From Gossypium raimondii (lineage: Eukaryota; Streptophyta; Magnoliopsida; Malvales; Malvaceae), in NCBI RefSeq assembly GCF_025698545.1, contig NC_068570.1:42055924-42119923 (forward strand): a DNA stretch of 64,000 nt. The letters run 5' to 3'. Both the position numbers and the translations under genes were made by a program. Below the pieces are notes generated by a model. The model was not told where the DNA came from and ran no database searches. It saw nothing but the letters and a program-made list of their open reading frames with translations. Below, in pieces: positions 39,976 through 53,111 of the stretch (the first letter of the stretch is position 1; each line of letters opens with the position of its first letter).

Positions 39976-41240
39976 CTCCATTTATAATTAATATCAATGA
40001 AGCAAAAACTATGATGCCAGTACACGCTACGATCTCGTCCAATTTATCGTGAAACCAAACATGTCCACTGAGTAGAAAGAAACAAGTTGTCAAAAATTAA
40101 AGATGAGTTTTTAAAACTTTTCAATTTAAATGTATTCACTTAATTTAATTTAATGCGCCAATAAACTTTTCAATTTAAATGTATTCACTTGAATTAAAAT
40201 TTTAAATTAAATACTGTTGAAACAATTTGTTAAATCTTTTTAATTTTTTACATAATTCTTACTACTCTTTTAATGTGATTTTTTAAATTTTTAGATAAGT
40301 TTTTCTTTTCAACCCTTTTATCATTTTTTTTACTTACCTTCTTCTCCTTGCACTTTTTTTTATTATAGAGGTTAACCCAGCATTAACTATTTTAAGCAAA
40401 ATATATAGTAAAGAATGAAAAATTTTATTTTTAAGAAAAAAAATACATAGGTTTTGATCGGGGTGAAAGGAATCGAAACTGATGTTTAAAAACAGAAAAG
40501 AAATCTGTTGGAATTTGGGTTTTGTCATCGAAAACTGGATTCGGATGAAGTTTTTCAACGAATTCTTAAATATTTTGTCACTAGAGTTTTTGGGCCTGAA
40601 GAACAAAAGAGATTAATATATTTATAATTTAAAAAAAAACTTATATGTCAAAAAAAAACTCTTAACAGAATGCAAACAAAAAATCAATTAAGCTCCTATA
40701 TTTTATCACTAGAGTTTTTGACACATGATTGTTTTAGTTTAATTTAATATTTTTCCCATAAAAATATTAAAAATAAGAAAAATCAGACAAATTTATAAAA
40801 GTTATCAAAAAGTTAAAATTATTAAATATTTAAAATATGAAGAAAAAATAAAATTGATATCAACTTATAAAAATATAAAAATATAAAAAATCTAATAAAT
40901 TATAGAAAATTAATAAAACATATTTAAAATATTTAAAATTTTATAAAAATCATAAAAAAACTTAAATTGTACAGAATCAGTCGGTTGGACCGATTAGATT
41001 GAAATCGACAAGAGTATTAGGCTGGAGAAAGCCATTATATCGATTGACCTGAGAACCGGACAGTTGATTCATTTTTTTTTAAATGTTTTATTTAGTTGAA
41101 CTAGACAAATCAATTGAACTGGCAATTTGATGGCCTGACCGGTTTGACCACCAATCCAGTTTTGAAAACCTTGGTTAGAATATGTCATTCTGACATATAT
41201 TTGGTTTGATAAAAATACTAAAATAAAATTGAAAGGTTTA
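39976..41240. other. AT-rich intergenic sequence
   Basis: No gene seen. 40975-41180 has GGTTGGACCGATT, CTGACCGGTTTGACC and CAGTTTTGAAAACC phrases that are common in plant MITE/SINE remnants, but termini could not be fixed. Confidence 0.4.
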
Positions 41241-42293
41241 AGGGTGTAAAAAGCCCTAAAATGTTTTTTTTTAAAGCAATTAAGTCCCTCTTTTTTTTTG
41301 CACTTAATTAGGTACTTCAACTTTTAAAATATATCAAAAAGACCCTCAAACTTTTTCAAAAAAATAATTTAGTCATTGTTTCTTCTTCTTCTTCTTTTTG
41401 GCACTCAATTGGGTACTTGAACCACCAAAATGCATTAAAAAAGTCATTTAACCATTAACTTTAATAGTTGACCATTAAAGTTACCAACCCCTATTTTTTT
41501 TCAGTTAAAGTCACCACATGTCACAACCACGGCGTGACGTGGTAAAAAATGATAAAAAAATCAATAAAATTTATAAAATTTTAATAAAAATATATATAAA
41601 TTAGAAAAAATTTAAAAAATTATAAAATTATAAAATTTTATAAAGTCGTAAGAAAAATATAAAATATAAAGAAATATAAAATTTATAAAACTATTATAAA
41701 ACTATTGTACCAAAATAAATATTTTATAATTTTCTATAATTTTTATTTATTTTATTTTTATCATTTTTGCCCAATGTCACACTATGTTGTGACATGTGAT
41801 GACTTTAATTGAAAAAGTGAGATTGTTAACTTTAACGTAAACGATTAAAGTAAATGGTTAAAGGGTTTTTTTATGTATTTTATACTTTTTATGATTTTTA
41901 TAAAAATTTCAATTTTATAGTTTTTTACGATTTTTATATTTTTTCTAATTTTAAATATTTTATTAATATTTAATAATATTTATAATTTTATTTATTTTTA
42001 TTTTTATAATTTTTTTCACATGTCACACCGTGGTTGGCTTTAATTGAAAAAATTAGGGATGATTAATTTTAACAGTCAACTATTAAAGTTAACGGTTAAA
42101 GAGAATTTTTATGCATTTTGATAGTTTAAGTACCCAATTGAGTAAAATAAGAGAGGGCTTAATTGTTTTTTTTGAAAAATTTTAAGAGTATTTTTGACAT
42201 TTTGAAAGTTCAAGTATCCAATTGAGCACAAAAAATAAGAAAGGGCTTAATATCTTTCTTTCTTTAAAAAAAGTTTTAGGGTATTTTACACCT
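41241..42293. mobile_element. Long inverted-repeat (Harbinger-like foldback) element
   Basis: The left end AGGGTGTAAAAAGCCCTAAAA pairs with the right end, reverse-complemented, AGGTGTAAAATACCCTAAAA. TTA flanks both sides (41238-41240 and 42294-42296). The inverted match continues inward about 300 bp with shared phrases: CTCAATTGGGTACTTGAAC-like text, TTTAATAGTTGACCATTAA, and CATGTCACA...CGTGGT. A third related block at about 41780-41870 shows internal duplication. The centre is very AT-rich and non-coding. Confidence 0.65.
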
Positions 42294-42529
42294 TTAAAAA
42301 ATTCAAATATTAAATAATTTGTTAAAATAATAAATTATATTAATAATTTATTGTATGATTAAATATAAATAATTAAATATCTATTTTAGTAATATTAAAA
42401 ATTATAATATTTTATATTAATATATTAATATTTGTAAATATTTTAAAATAAAATAAAATATATTATCAATATAATAATATTAAGCTTGATTTAAGTTAAT
42501 TTTTATATAAAAATAAAATTACTTGTAGA

Positions 42530-42715
42530 GGAGTTCTTTTCCAGAAAATGACTTAAGTTTTTCAAAAGGGTAAATCATTTTACAGGAAAAAAAGTTTATT
42601 TTTTGTTGATCTGTAAGTCATTTTCCGGTGACCAAACTCTTATATGTGAAACAAACACAAGAAAATAGAGAAAACATTTTTCTTAAGTCATTTTCCATGA
42701 AACAAATGGACCCTT
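42530..42715. mobile_element. Possible hAT-like MITE
   Basis: GAAAATGACTTAAG at 42544-42557 and its exact reverse complement at 42682-42695 frame a segment rich in AAGTCATTTTCC. The right end ATGAAACAAATGGACCCTT is of a kind common in plant MITEs; the left end is degraded, so borders and family are uncertain. Confidence 0.45.
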
Positions 42716-42719
42716 AATA

Positions 42720-43794
42720 TTGTTTCACTACCGCTTTTAATATTATTCCGTTGTCGTTTTTAATCTTGTTTGGATATTTTAGAACCTTTGTTTTATTAAT
42801 CTCTTGACAGTCTCAAACTATATGAATTAGTGTTTGATTCTTTATAAAATATAAAATATGAAATCGTTTAGACATTGTAATATGTTGGTAAAGAGTTGTA
42901 ATAGTCTATTGCATTTACTTTAGCAAATGCCATGTTTAGACTTACTTACTTTAGTAGTTGCCTTGTCTGCTAATTTTTGAAATGGAGATGGTAATGTGAA
43001 AATTTGTTTGACTATTGGATGTTCCCGTGGTTAATTCTTCATTTGATCATTATCTCCCTTGTAGGCCTGATATTATTTTTTACAATAACTTTGGCCTCTT
43101 CTTAGGAGTATAAACTAGGTTCTACTGCATATTGCAAACCTTAAAATGGCTACCTTATCATGCTCAAGTTATTATTGTCATATAACTTTTCCTAGAGAGG
43201 CTTGTATTATATCAGCTTGTCTGTGCATTTGAGTTTTGTGATGCATTGATTTCAGACCATATTAGAAGCTAATGAACTATTGTTCTTGATTCTTCATTTG
43301 ATCTTTTTCTCTCTTGTAGGCTTATTTAATTCTTATTTATTTTTAACTCAACTCGATTATCTTCTCTAGGGTTATAAGAATTAAAAATTTAATTCGAGTC
43401 GGACCTAAAATTCTATTATGGTCCGATCTGACCCGATCGATGAACACCTTTAATCCTTTTCATGAAGGTGGTGGTCGGGCCATTTTTCCCAAGTTAAAGT
43501 GCTTGTGAAGCTTGTCTTCTTTTAAGCCATTTTGGGCTTGTTCCACTGAGTCATTGGACCTTCATTTTTTTTCTACACTTGATTTGTTATCTTTTTGCTT
43601 ATTGAAATTACATAGGTTACAATGAAAAACGATAATGCCGTCGTCAAACGAAATCAATGCACCAACTCATGGCTTCGATCTAGTGGTTGAGTCCCATTAA
43701 TATGGCTTTGTTTTTGTGATGTTCATGATTTTTTTTCCTATTGTTACTTTCGTAGTAGGACTCTAAAGAGCAAATAATTATTTCAAGGTATTAT
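42720..43794. other. Intergenic sequence, nothing recognised
   Basis: Less repetitive than its neighbours. CTTCATTTGATC...TCTC(C)CTTGTAGGC occurs at 43027 and again at 43291, a weak direct repeat. No open frame or element termini were found. Confidence 0.4.
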
Positions 43795-44025
43795 GACAAA
43801 TTTGGCCACTAACGTTCATATTTTTTTTTGTCAAAATGGCCTTAATTGTATTTTTGATCCTTTTTTGGCCATCAATCTTTTTTTTTTCAAACTACTTTTT
43901 CTAACAGATTTGATGGAAGTACTATTAAAAAAATTGATGAGGATGTTGTGAAATATTTTTAATGAGATGTAATTTATTATTTAGGTAACCCCATAAGATA
44001 ATTACATATGAAAAATAATAAAATA

Positions 44026-44453
44026 TGTTGGGAATCAATCCGATTAAGCAACGAACAAGTAAAAATAGGAAAAAAATTGAGAATTTGAATACACAAATTT
44101 AACGTGGAAAAACCCTTCCAAAGAGGATAAAAAAACCATGGGCAAAGATAATTTTTACTTTAACGGCAAAAGAACGAAGAATACAAAAGACGAAGATAAA
44201 TATTAAACCCCAAAATCTGAAAACAAGGAACCCTCAAAACATAAATACAAAAATTCTCCATAAGTGTTATAAGTTCTAATCTTTAATGGGTCTATTTTTT
44301 AAGGTTGTAAAATAGCCTATTTATAGGTTAAATTCGTAGCTCAAGTAATAATAAAATAATCTAGACTAATCAAAGTTCGACTGAAACAAATAAGCAAAGT
44401 TTAACTAGGAGATTATCTCTCAAATTTGATTGAAATATGAGTCATACACAACA
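44026..44453 (-). repeat. Copia LTR (3' LTR of the minus-strand element)
   Basis: Aligns along its length with 45978-46400, with many substitutions, so the insertion is not recent. It starts TGTTGGGAATC and ends CATACACAACA. Confidence 0.85.
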
Positions 44454-44624
44454 AATCTCCACATTGACTCGTATTTTGACAATCTCATCTCTACCATAGC
44501 CCGCCACAGGCCTATCTTGAACTATGATAGAAGAATTCTAGCCTTAGAAGCTAGAAATATGCTTAGAAGCTAGAAGACTTCTAGCCTTCGACTTGTGTAC
44601 TGCCAAATTAAAAATAAATCGAGT

Positions 44625-45613
44625 CTAATTTTCACGAACATAGTGCCCTAGCTTTTCAAGACATGCATCCAAAAGAGAACCTCTCTTCAACGAAATGGTC
44701 ATACATCTTTCCCTCCTATGACCAAGTTGCCTCCGCTCTAAACAAGTTGACTTCGACTCCATAACAGACAGGGGACGTTCAGTTTCACCAGTCACTGTAG
44801 AACCTTCCAGAATATAAAGGTTGTCGGTCTTTTTACCTTTTAACAAAATGAGAGCCCCACGAGACACCTTAATGTCGTTCGACTCGATGTTGATTCTGCA
44901 ACCTTTCGAGTCTAAAATACTCAAAGAGATGAGATTTTTTCGTTAATCAGGTACATACCTGACATCTAAGAGTGTCCTAATCGTCCTATCGTGCATCCTA
45001 ATTTTAATAGTACGAATACCGATTACCTTACTAGATGAATCATTTCTCATACGCACAACTCCACCTCCAACAGAACTGTATTTGGAGAACCATTCTCTAT
45101 TGGGACACATATGGAAAGAACATCCCAAATCTAGGATCGACTCGAATGTAAGCTCAGAGCTATCACTTATTGACACTAATAAGAAATCATCACTGCTTTC
45201 ATCAGCCAAATTAGCACCAGCTACATCTTCCTCGATACTCTCAGCAGTCCTTTTATTTTACAATTTATAATAATTGCTTTAACGTGACCTAACTTCTTAC
45301 AATAGTGACACCTTTTGTCTAACTTATTTAATGCTGCTAAAACGGAAGCTTACTTTTCTGCCTTGCTATCCGAACCAAACTCATTGTCGCATTTGTCTTT
45401 ACTCCACAAATGACCCTTCACATTCTCGAACGAGAGTTTGTCTCTACCATAAATCAGGGTCTCTCTGAAAGAATTGTATAAAGAGGGTAAAAAGCACAAT
45501 AATAGCATAGTTTGATCTTCATCGTCAATCTTAACCTCAACATTCTGTAAATCATTTGAAAGAGTAATAAATTGACTAATGTGATCTCTAAGAAGCTCAA
45601 CTTCGTTCATGCG
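44625..45613 (-). pseudogene. Copia gag-protease remnant
   Basis: Read from high to low: a UBN2-type gag at 45350-45610 (LLRDHISQFITLSNDLQNV, then LLLCFLPSLYNSFRETL); a zinc knuckle near 45280-45310 (CHYCKKLGHVK, last Cys lost); protease at 44943-45209 (ILDLGCSFHMCPNREWF, where the catalytic DSG is DLG); and a GAG-pre-integrase start at 44625-44924 (KGALILLKGK-like and NLYILEGSTVTG). Frameshifts and stops separate the blocks and coding ends abruptly near 44625. Confidence 0.85.
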
Positions 45614-45977
45614 AAATGTAAATAGACGTTATTTTAACACTAAACGGTTAGCTAAAGACTTAGTCGAATAAAGAGTTTCTAACCTTTACCACAATGCGGA
45701 TGAGGTTTTCTCCATCAATACCTCCTATAATACCCTATTCGTGAGGCATAACTAGATTGCAGATAGGGCATATTCATCATGCTCTTCTCTTTCTATCTGA
45801 TTTAGATTCTCAGGCTTTTTCCAGGTAATGACCTTTTTCATGTCGGTCTAAACTAGAATTGTCATCATCCGAACTTACCACAGATTGAAGTTTGTGACAA
45901 CATCGAACTTCTTAATGTCAAACCTTATTGTTGCTATCTCTGAACGAGCTAATCTACGAAAATTGAACTAGCTCTGA

Positions 45978-46400
45978 TAAGGGAATCGACCCGATTAAGC
46001 AATGAACAAGCAAAAATAGTAAAAGAAATTGAGAATTTGAACACACAAATTTAACATGAAAAAATCCCTTCAAAGAGGATAAAAAACTACGGACGAAGAT
46101 AATTTTACAATAATAGAAAAAGAACGAAGAGTACAAAAGATGGAGATAAATACTAAACCTCGAAACCCGAAAATAAAAAACCCTCAAAACGTAAACATAA
46201 AAATTCTCCAAAAGTGTTATGAGTTCTAATCTTTAATGGGTGTATTTTCTAAGGTTTTAAAATAACCTATTTATAGGCTAAATTTGTAGGTCAAATAATA
46301 ATAAAATAATCTAGATTAATCGAGCTCATTGAAACAAATAAATAGAGTTTAAGCGGAGATTATCTCTCAAATTTGATTGAAATATGAGTCATACTCAACA
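45978..46400 (-). repeat. Copia LTR (5' LTR of the minus-strand element)
   Basis: Partner of 44026-44453. On the minus strand it starts TGTTGAGTATGACTC; its other end next to the primer site has lost the expected CAACA. Confidence 0.82.
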
Positions 46401-46874
46401 AAATAAATAAATCATACATGAAATTAAAAAATAACTCTTAATTTAAAGAAAATAAATGTAATTATCTAAAAAATATTTCAAAATGAATGCATACGTGTGT
46501 TTCTTGAGAGGTTTCAAAAGATAATTAATAAATCAAACCGAAAATACTTGAATGTATGCATTCATTTTGAAACCTTTTTAGATAATTACGTTATTTTCTT
46601 TAAATTAAGAGTTATTTTTTAACTTCATGAATTATTTATTTATTTTATTATTTTCCACATGTAATTATTTTATTGGGTTATCTAAGTAATAAATTATATC
46701 TCATTAAAAATATTCTACACATGAATTTTCACATCATCCCTTTAACTTTTTTATCTCGCACTTTCATCAAATCTATTAAAAAAAGTAATTTGAAAAAAAG
46801 ATGGCAAAAAAAAGCTCAAAATTATAGTTAGAGCCATTTGACAAAACATGTAAATGTTAGTAGCTAAATTTGTC

Positions 46875-48326
46875 ACTAAACTTTTTTTCAATGTGGTCTA
46901 TTTTCGAGTAGGCGCTCACACTCATGAGCGAGTCCAGAAGTTCTTTTAGTGGGAACAGAATCAGACAATATATTTTTCAAAACATCAAAACATAATTTTT
47001 TAATGTATTAAATTTTATTTTTAAAATAATTAAATATAATTTTCTTTTATTTTTAGGGTCAAAATATAATTTTACCATAAATTACTTTATAATTTAATCA
47101 TTTTAAATAGCAACTTCTCCATTTAGGGGGAGGGGGCCTGTCATTCGCCCCTACCTACAATGTTCTATATGATATGTTTAGCTTAAGCCTTAGTTCCTAT
47201 GTAATGGATTCGTTATGACTTCCTGTCTTTGAATGTTAAATCTTTTATATAATAATGTTTGCTTTCGTGTAATTTTGACGCTTTTTGATGAAAACAAAAT
47301 AGATATAAAATTTATAAACTAAAATGAAAAAATGTTGATATTATATATTAGAATATTTTTTTCCGTTTGTATGAATGTTGAGACTATATCTTCTATTCGA
47401 ATTAAATTATGATTTAATATTTTAAAAGTAAATAAACATTTACTATCTTTTAACCATTTTAATACTATTTTCATTTACAATTTTATTTATTCTAATATTG
47501 AATGTACAAAGATTAAACAGTGAAATGACTAATCGTTGTTTGAACTACTATTGATGGTTTTAGAGCAATTAATAATAGCAAACCAATCTGATTACAAAAA
47601 CATCATGATTGATATATATTAGATTAATTGTCATTGAACACAAGCTAAATGAGCGGAAGAGTCTAGTAATTTGTTACAAGTATCTGTTAATCATTAGCAA
47701 TTATGAGAAGTTCCAATCAATTATGATACACACAATGTGGGCATATATGCCGTTTTTGATAAATAATTAACTATTTAAGTCGAATTTTTTCGAAATTTAG
47801 GGAGGTAAATCGTTACGTGACAAAAGCGCTATACATTTTTTTTTTAAAAGTTAATCGTTGTATCTTTAACGGTTAGAAAATCAAGTTAATTTTCTAACTT
47901 TTGGACCAACGACTATAATATGAAAATAAAATCATTAAACAGCTTTCAACGGTTATAAAAATTTTCCTATATATCCCTTACACTTATAATTTTTTTCATT
48001 CAAACTTATTTATCTATTCTCTCAACTCTTTTATTCTTAATTTTCTATCTAATCTCTCAATTTTCTCTCAAATTATTCTTCTCTCAATTTTCTATCCTAA
48101 CTATTTGTAATTTCTTGGATTTTATTTGGTTTTCATCATTTTAAAGATTTCAAGTAAAATAAGGTAATTTATTTTTAATTTATTTACTTTTTAATAGGTT
48201 TAATATTTTTTATGTTAAACAAATTGTTAATTTAGTAATAATTTAATAATATTATATATTTTTAGTTTATTTAATTGTCTAAATTAATTAATCTTTTTAA
48301 TTTGATAAATGTTACAAATTTTAAAA
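46875..48326. other. Intergenic, with a possible decayed MULE left end
   Basis: 47745-47960 parallels the MULE interior: a TTTTTGATAAATAATT phrase, then AACGGTTAG and CAACGGTTATAAAA near 47925-47955, a TATATATCC box, and a CT-rich leader before a PMD exon. 46920-47160 holds GGGGGCCTGTCATTCGCCCC and other repeat-like text. No gene of its own. Confidence 0.4.
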
Positions 48327-49130
48327 ATGTCAATGTCTCTAATTTGTTTGGATCACACATTTTCAGTGTCTAATTACAAATGGTAAGAAAATATTATAAT
48401 ATTTTTTATTTTAATTATATCATTATTAAGTTGTTAATATTTTTTATTTTTTATGTTTATATAATCAAGATAAAGATTGGATTATCGAAACATATATACA
48501 TAATTTAAGTGTGAGAGAACCACATGTTATTGAATAATAGTTGGAAGAGGTGAGATTCTTACATGTGTCTCATATGCTTGGCGAGACTAAATTGGAGTCC
48601 GCATTTATCACTGCTTTGTTGGAAAGATGGAGACCTAAAACACACACATTTCATCTTTCGTGTAGTGAGTGTACAATTACAAACGAGGAGGTGACATTAC
48701 AACTCGGCCTACCAATTGATGGGCCAGTCGCTACGGGGGTACTGTGCATTGGTGGTTGGAGGCCAATTTGCCACCAACTATTAGGCAATGTGCCAGACAA
48801 GTTTAGTGGTAACTAGATAAATATGAAATGACTAGAAGATAATTTTCATACCTCAACAACTTTTCTAGTGTGGTAGAAAGACAACAATTCGCTCGAACAT
48901 TCATACTAAGGTTGATCAAAGTTCTTTCAATGCAAGATAAATCTCAAAATCTACTACATTTAAGGTGATTCCTACAACTAATCAACTTAAAAAAGGTCAT
49001 GTGACTCAGTTGGGATCAATTGTCCTAACTACATTGTATCGAGAGATGTGTCGGGGAACTAGAGCACAGAAAATTAAAATCGATGGTTGTATACTCTTTC
49101 TTCAGTCTTGGACATGGTATCTCTTACTTT
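48327..49130 (+). pseudogene. Second PMD pseudogene, older
   Basis: Exon 1 at 48327-48382 (MSMSLICLDHT, then a one-base frame slip) ends at GTAAGA, the same position as in the MULE-borne PMD gene. Exon 2 starts about 48468 (DWIIETYIHNL), meets two adjacent stops at 48535-48540, and then carries the PMD core: LLERWRPKTHTFHLSCSECT, LQLGLPIDGPV, GWRPICHQLLGNVPDKFSG. After a TAG at 48816 the rest is scattered over frames (GHVTQLGSIVLTTLYREMC, IDGCILFLQSW). It lacks everything after the LQLW-like segment. Its protein differs clearly from that at 32717-34696, so it is an independent, older copy. The 49296 CACTA end lies 165 bp downstream. Confidence 0.8.
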
Positions 49131-49295
49131 TATGTATCTTAGTAAACTTCCCTTATCAATTCTCACTCGTAATAAGGTAAGATTCATTTAATAATAGAAT
49201 TATCAGCTTATCTTTTCTATTATTATATTTTTAGAATAACATATTATTTGAACAAGTGAAACAATAACGCGAGTCATGTAAGTATACTAAACGAG
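49131..49295. other. Spacer between PMD pseudogene and CACTA end
   Basis: Short non-coding stretch. The three bases before the CACTA terminus are GAG, which do not match the ATT beside the other CACTA element. Confidence 0.4.
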
Positions 49296-49660
49296 CACTA
49301 CACCAAAACAGACTTTTAGCGGCGTTTTTTTAAGCGCCGCTAAAAGTAGCAAAAAATGCCGCTTTTGACAATGTTGCTAACGTTTGCGGCATTTTTAGAA
49401 ATAAACGCTGCTAAAAGTCATGACCGCTAAAGGTCATGACTTTTAGCGGCGCTTATCCCACGAACGCCGCTATAGATCATGACTTTTAGCGGCACTTTTT
49501 CCACAAACGCCGCTATAGATCATCACTTTTAGCGGCGTTTTTCCCATAAACGCTGCTATAGAATATATTTTTAGCGACGCTTTTTCGTACAAACGCGGCT
49601 ATAGAACAGACCTTTAGCGGCACTTTTCACACAAACGCCGCTAAAAACATATCTTTCAAA
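49296..49660. repeat. CACTA terminus and subterminal repeats
   Basis: About ten copies in both orientations of a TTTTAGCGGCG...AAACGCCGCTA motif, the arrays to which CACTA transposases bind. The spacing is about 35-60 bp. AGATCATGACTTTTAGCGGC recurs three times. Confidence 0.9.
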
Positions 49661-50079
49661 AAATAATTTTTTTTCAAATAATATTTATTTCTATGATAAA
49701 TATTATATTATGTTTTAAGGATATATAAAAAATATTATTTAAATTAAATTTTCTACGAAAATTTTAACTTTAAAACTAAATATAAAAATTAATAAATTTA
49801 AATTTAGAATTTAAAATAATAAATTAATAACACAATTAAAATCCAAAAGTTAGAACTCTTAAGTGATTAGTGTAGGTTTAATGCTAAGCAACTATGCTTA
49901 CAAAGGTACTAGTGACTAGCAATACATCTAAAGCTCGACACCTGAGAACTAAGTATAACGCTAATATTCATAACTGAACTAACTTACATCACAAGAAATA
50001 TGCAGCTTGGAAACTTTATCAACTTGAACCTTATAAGGTGCAATTGACAATTGGAAGTATAGCAAAGTCTCACACTCAC

Positions 50080-51550
50080 ATCTAAGTTTGCTTGAATCTC
50101 TGCATTTGCTTCAGGGGCTGGAACTGCTCGAGTAGGGCGTTCGTGACCCTTACTTCTCCTGGTAACATCAACTGCATTGACTTTGCCGGCTATATTTCTT
50201 TGTCTGTACAGGAAAAATGTATATCAGCAATCAACATGTAGCCAAATTAGGCAAAGAAAACAAAAGGTGAAAAGGGGAAGCTGGCCAACCGTCTTGCTTT
50301 TTCGTCTCTCAATTTTACATCAATTTCTTTACTGGGAGGATATTTTGGTAAACTTGATGGATTACAAGCATATGGTTCAGTCATAAAGAACTGCAAACAC
50401 AGAAACCAAATATTTCACAAACTGGTTTAAAGATAAGGCAGCAAGCCAATGGTGAGAACAGAATATCAAGTATTCCATAGTGGATATATGATAACGCAAA
50501 CGATAAACATCATGGAAGTCCCTGGCATGCACAACATGTTCTTGGTCTGGCTATCTAGCAAAGTAAATCCACAAAAGCTATTTTCAAATACTATAAATAG
50601 AGATTACAGGTACAGCAAAATATTGATTTTCTTGAGAGATGCATTAACTAAGGTGATACAACTCACTTCACTATTAAGAGCTGCAGTAACAGTATTCTGC
50701 TCTTTAGGGTCTATCGAAAGCAGAGTTTCAATTAAAGGTAAAGAAGAAGATGGAAAATCCTTGAAGGTTTCTGCTATACAGCGTTTGTATGGCTGTTGCG
50801 GCTTAAAGAGTGTTTCATTTGGCAATTTAGATTTCTTCCAATATTCCTCAGAAGGGGATCTACATAACTTGAATATCTTATGCAGTTGTTCAATCTATAA
50901 ATAGGACGTTAGCCCAATAAAAGAAAAGAAAATTTTTATCAAAAAATTGAAAATATTACATTACATAACTAAACCAATTAGAAGAAGCTCTAGTTATGGA
51001 ACAAACACCTGATAGTTAGATTTTAGACATCATAGCCACATAATATATTCATCTGACTTGACACCGGCAGCTCCACAACAAATACAATAAGCAACAAACA
51101 GGAAGACCAAATATTTCTAATCGTAATTACATAACCAATACCACTTGCATTCCATCAGATTCACAGAAAAGAAAAGACCGGAAGAATTCAAAAACTCAGC
51201 GAAGAAGAAAAGAAAAAGAGAAAAATTAATACCTCTGTCCTTCCTGGCATTATAGGCTTCCCTGAAAGCAGTTCTGCCAGAATGCAGCCAGCACTCCAGA
51301 AGTCAACCCCAACACCATAATGAGTTGCCCCAAGAAGTAGTTCAGGTAGACGGTACCAGAGAGTGATTACTCGACTAGTCAGGGGTTTCTTCTGCTCAGG
51401 GTCATAAGAAGTAGACAACCCAAAATCCGTAATTTTTAAAATGCCTTCACTGTCAATAAGCAGATTAGAACCTTTGATATCACGATGCAAAACACCTTGT
51501 TTGTGGCAATGCTCTAACCCTGATAGTAACTGCTTCATATAGCATTTCAC
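50080..51550 (-). pseudogene. Captured CDK-like protein kinase fragment (At1g54610/IBS1-type)
   Basis: Four exons with GT/AG borders: 51233-51550, 50667-50894, 50290-50390, 50080-50203. They keep one reading frame across all joins. The first holds VKCYMKQLLSGLEHCH, HRDIKGSNLL (catalytic loop), ITDFGLS and LWYRLPELLLGATHYG, where the usual RPPE is RLPE. The second has IEQLHKIFKLCRSPSEEYW and KPQQPYKRC. The third has NPSSLPKYPPSKE and the fourth RQRNIAGK then RAVPAPEANAEIQANLD. This is the C-lobe and start of the C-terminal tail of a CDK-related kinase of the IBS1 group. The N-lobe (P-loop, VAIK lysine) and the tail end are absent, so it cannot bind ATP as a kinase. Introns are kept, so the capture was of genomic DNA. 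Confidence 0.85.
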
Positions 51551-51785
51551 CTGCCAGAGGGAAGATACATCCAAATAAATGGATCATCCAAATTTAAAAT
51601 CTTCAGCCACGTAAACCTCATCATAAAACACAGACAACGACAGGTGCATCATGCCACAATCCATAGTCGGCCTTGCATTAGAATTCCTATCTTCCTTTCT
51701 AAACTCAATTCTGTCTTTAAGTCATGTAGCTTTGCATAAATAAATGCAAATCACATGGTTACTAAATGAGAAATTATTAGATTGA

Positions 51786-52036
51786 AGGGTATAAACCTCT
51801 TGTTGGCAGAGAAGGCTGGCTATACCCCTCAATTGCTGCTTTACAGCCACGAGCACGAAAGTGACTGGATTTCTTCTTTGAATGGCCAACAAGTTTGGGG
51901 TTAACCTATTGATTTTGCAATTCACAAATGACTCTTTTCTTCATTGTCAGATGCTTCACAGACATCTCTTCTTCTATATCATTTTTAACTTCTGGCTTCC
52001 TAGAATTTACTCCAACATTCCTGTTATCAACTGCAT
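51786..52036 (-). other. Unidentified exon-like sequence in the Pack-CACTA
   Basis: After a TTTTCAG acceptor-like site, the minus strand reads DAVDNRNVGVNSRKPEVKND and on to a stop near 51909. Shifting frame, KKKSSHFRARGCKAAIEGYS and SQPSLPTRGLYP follow. The composition looks like coding sequence but I do not recognise the source. It lies between the eS6 and kinase fragments and may be a third captured gene. Confidence 0.35.
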
Positions 52037-52239
52037 CCTGAAAATGTTCAAAATAGATGTGAAGCATCAAACAAAGAAGAAAAGAGCTACCATGAAATGC
52101 AAAAATCGAAATCCAAGATAAGCTTAACAAAAATTGTAGCTCAGAATTGTTGCAAACTTTGTACCAAAGAAAGAACAAATGGTACTCAGAAAATGCATTG
52201 AATTTTATCATAAAAGCAGCTTAATAAACTCACAGCTTA

Positions 52240-53111
<872 letters not shown>

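Larger units (their letters stand above)
44026..46400 (-). mobile_element. Internally deleted Copia element, minus strand
   Basis: 2375 bp bounded by TGTTGGGAATC and ATACTCAACA, with a perfect 5-bp target duplication AAATA (44021-44025 and 46401-46405). LTRs are 44026-44453 and about 45978-46400. On the minus strand the primer site TTATCAGAGC (about 45971-45980) follows the 5' LTR, and a GTGGAGATTT polypurine tract precedes the 3' LTR. The inside encodes gag, protease and a piece of GAG-pre-integrase only; integrase core, RT and RNase H are missing, so it depends on other elements. Confidence 0.9.
43795..46874. mobile_element. Foldback element split by a Copia insertion
   Basis: The left flank of the Copia element (43795-44025) is the reverse complement of 46645-46874: GACAAATTTGGCCACTAAC pairs with GTTAGTAGCTAAATTTGTC at the ends, and ATTTTTAATGAGATGTAATT pairs with AATTATATCTCATTAAAAAT further in. 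The palindrome continues inside at 46406-46645, centred near 46525 (AACTCTTAATTTAAAGAAAAT against ATTTTCTTTAAATTAAGAGTT). Without the 2.4-kb Copia and one AAATA copy, the foldback element is about 700 bp and almost fully palindromic. It has no coding capacity. Confidence 0.78.

Noticed and set aside
44625..45613. A host gene on the minus strand
   Set aside because: Motifs are Copia gag and protease, and the frames lie between two LTRs with a target duplication.
50080..51550. A functional protein kinase gene
   Set aside because: The N-lobe with the P-loop and catalytic lysine is absent and the fragment lies inside a CACTA terminus context.
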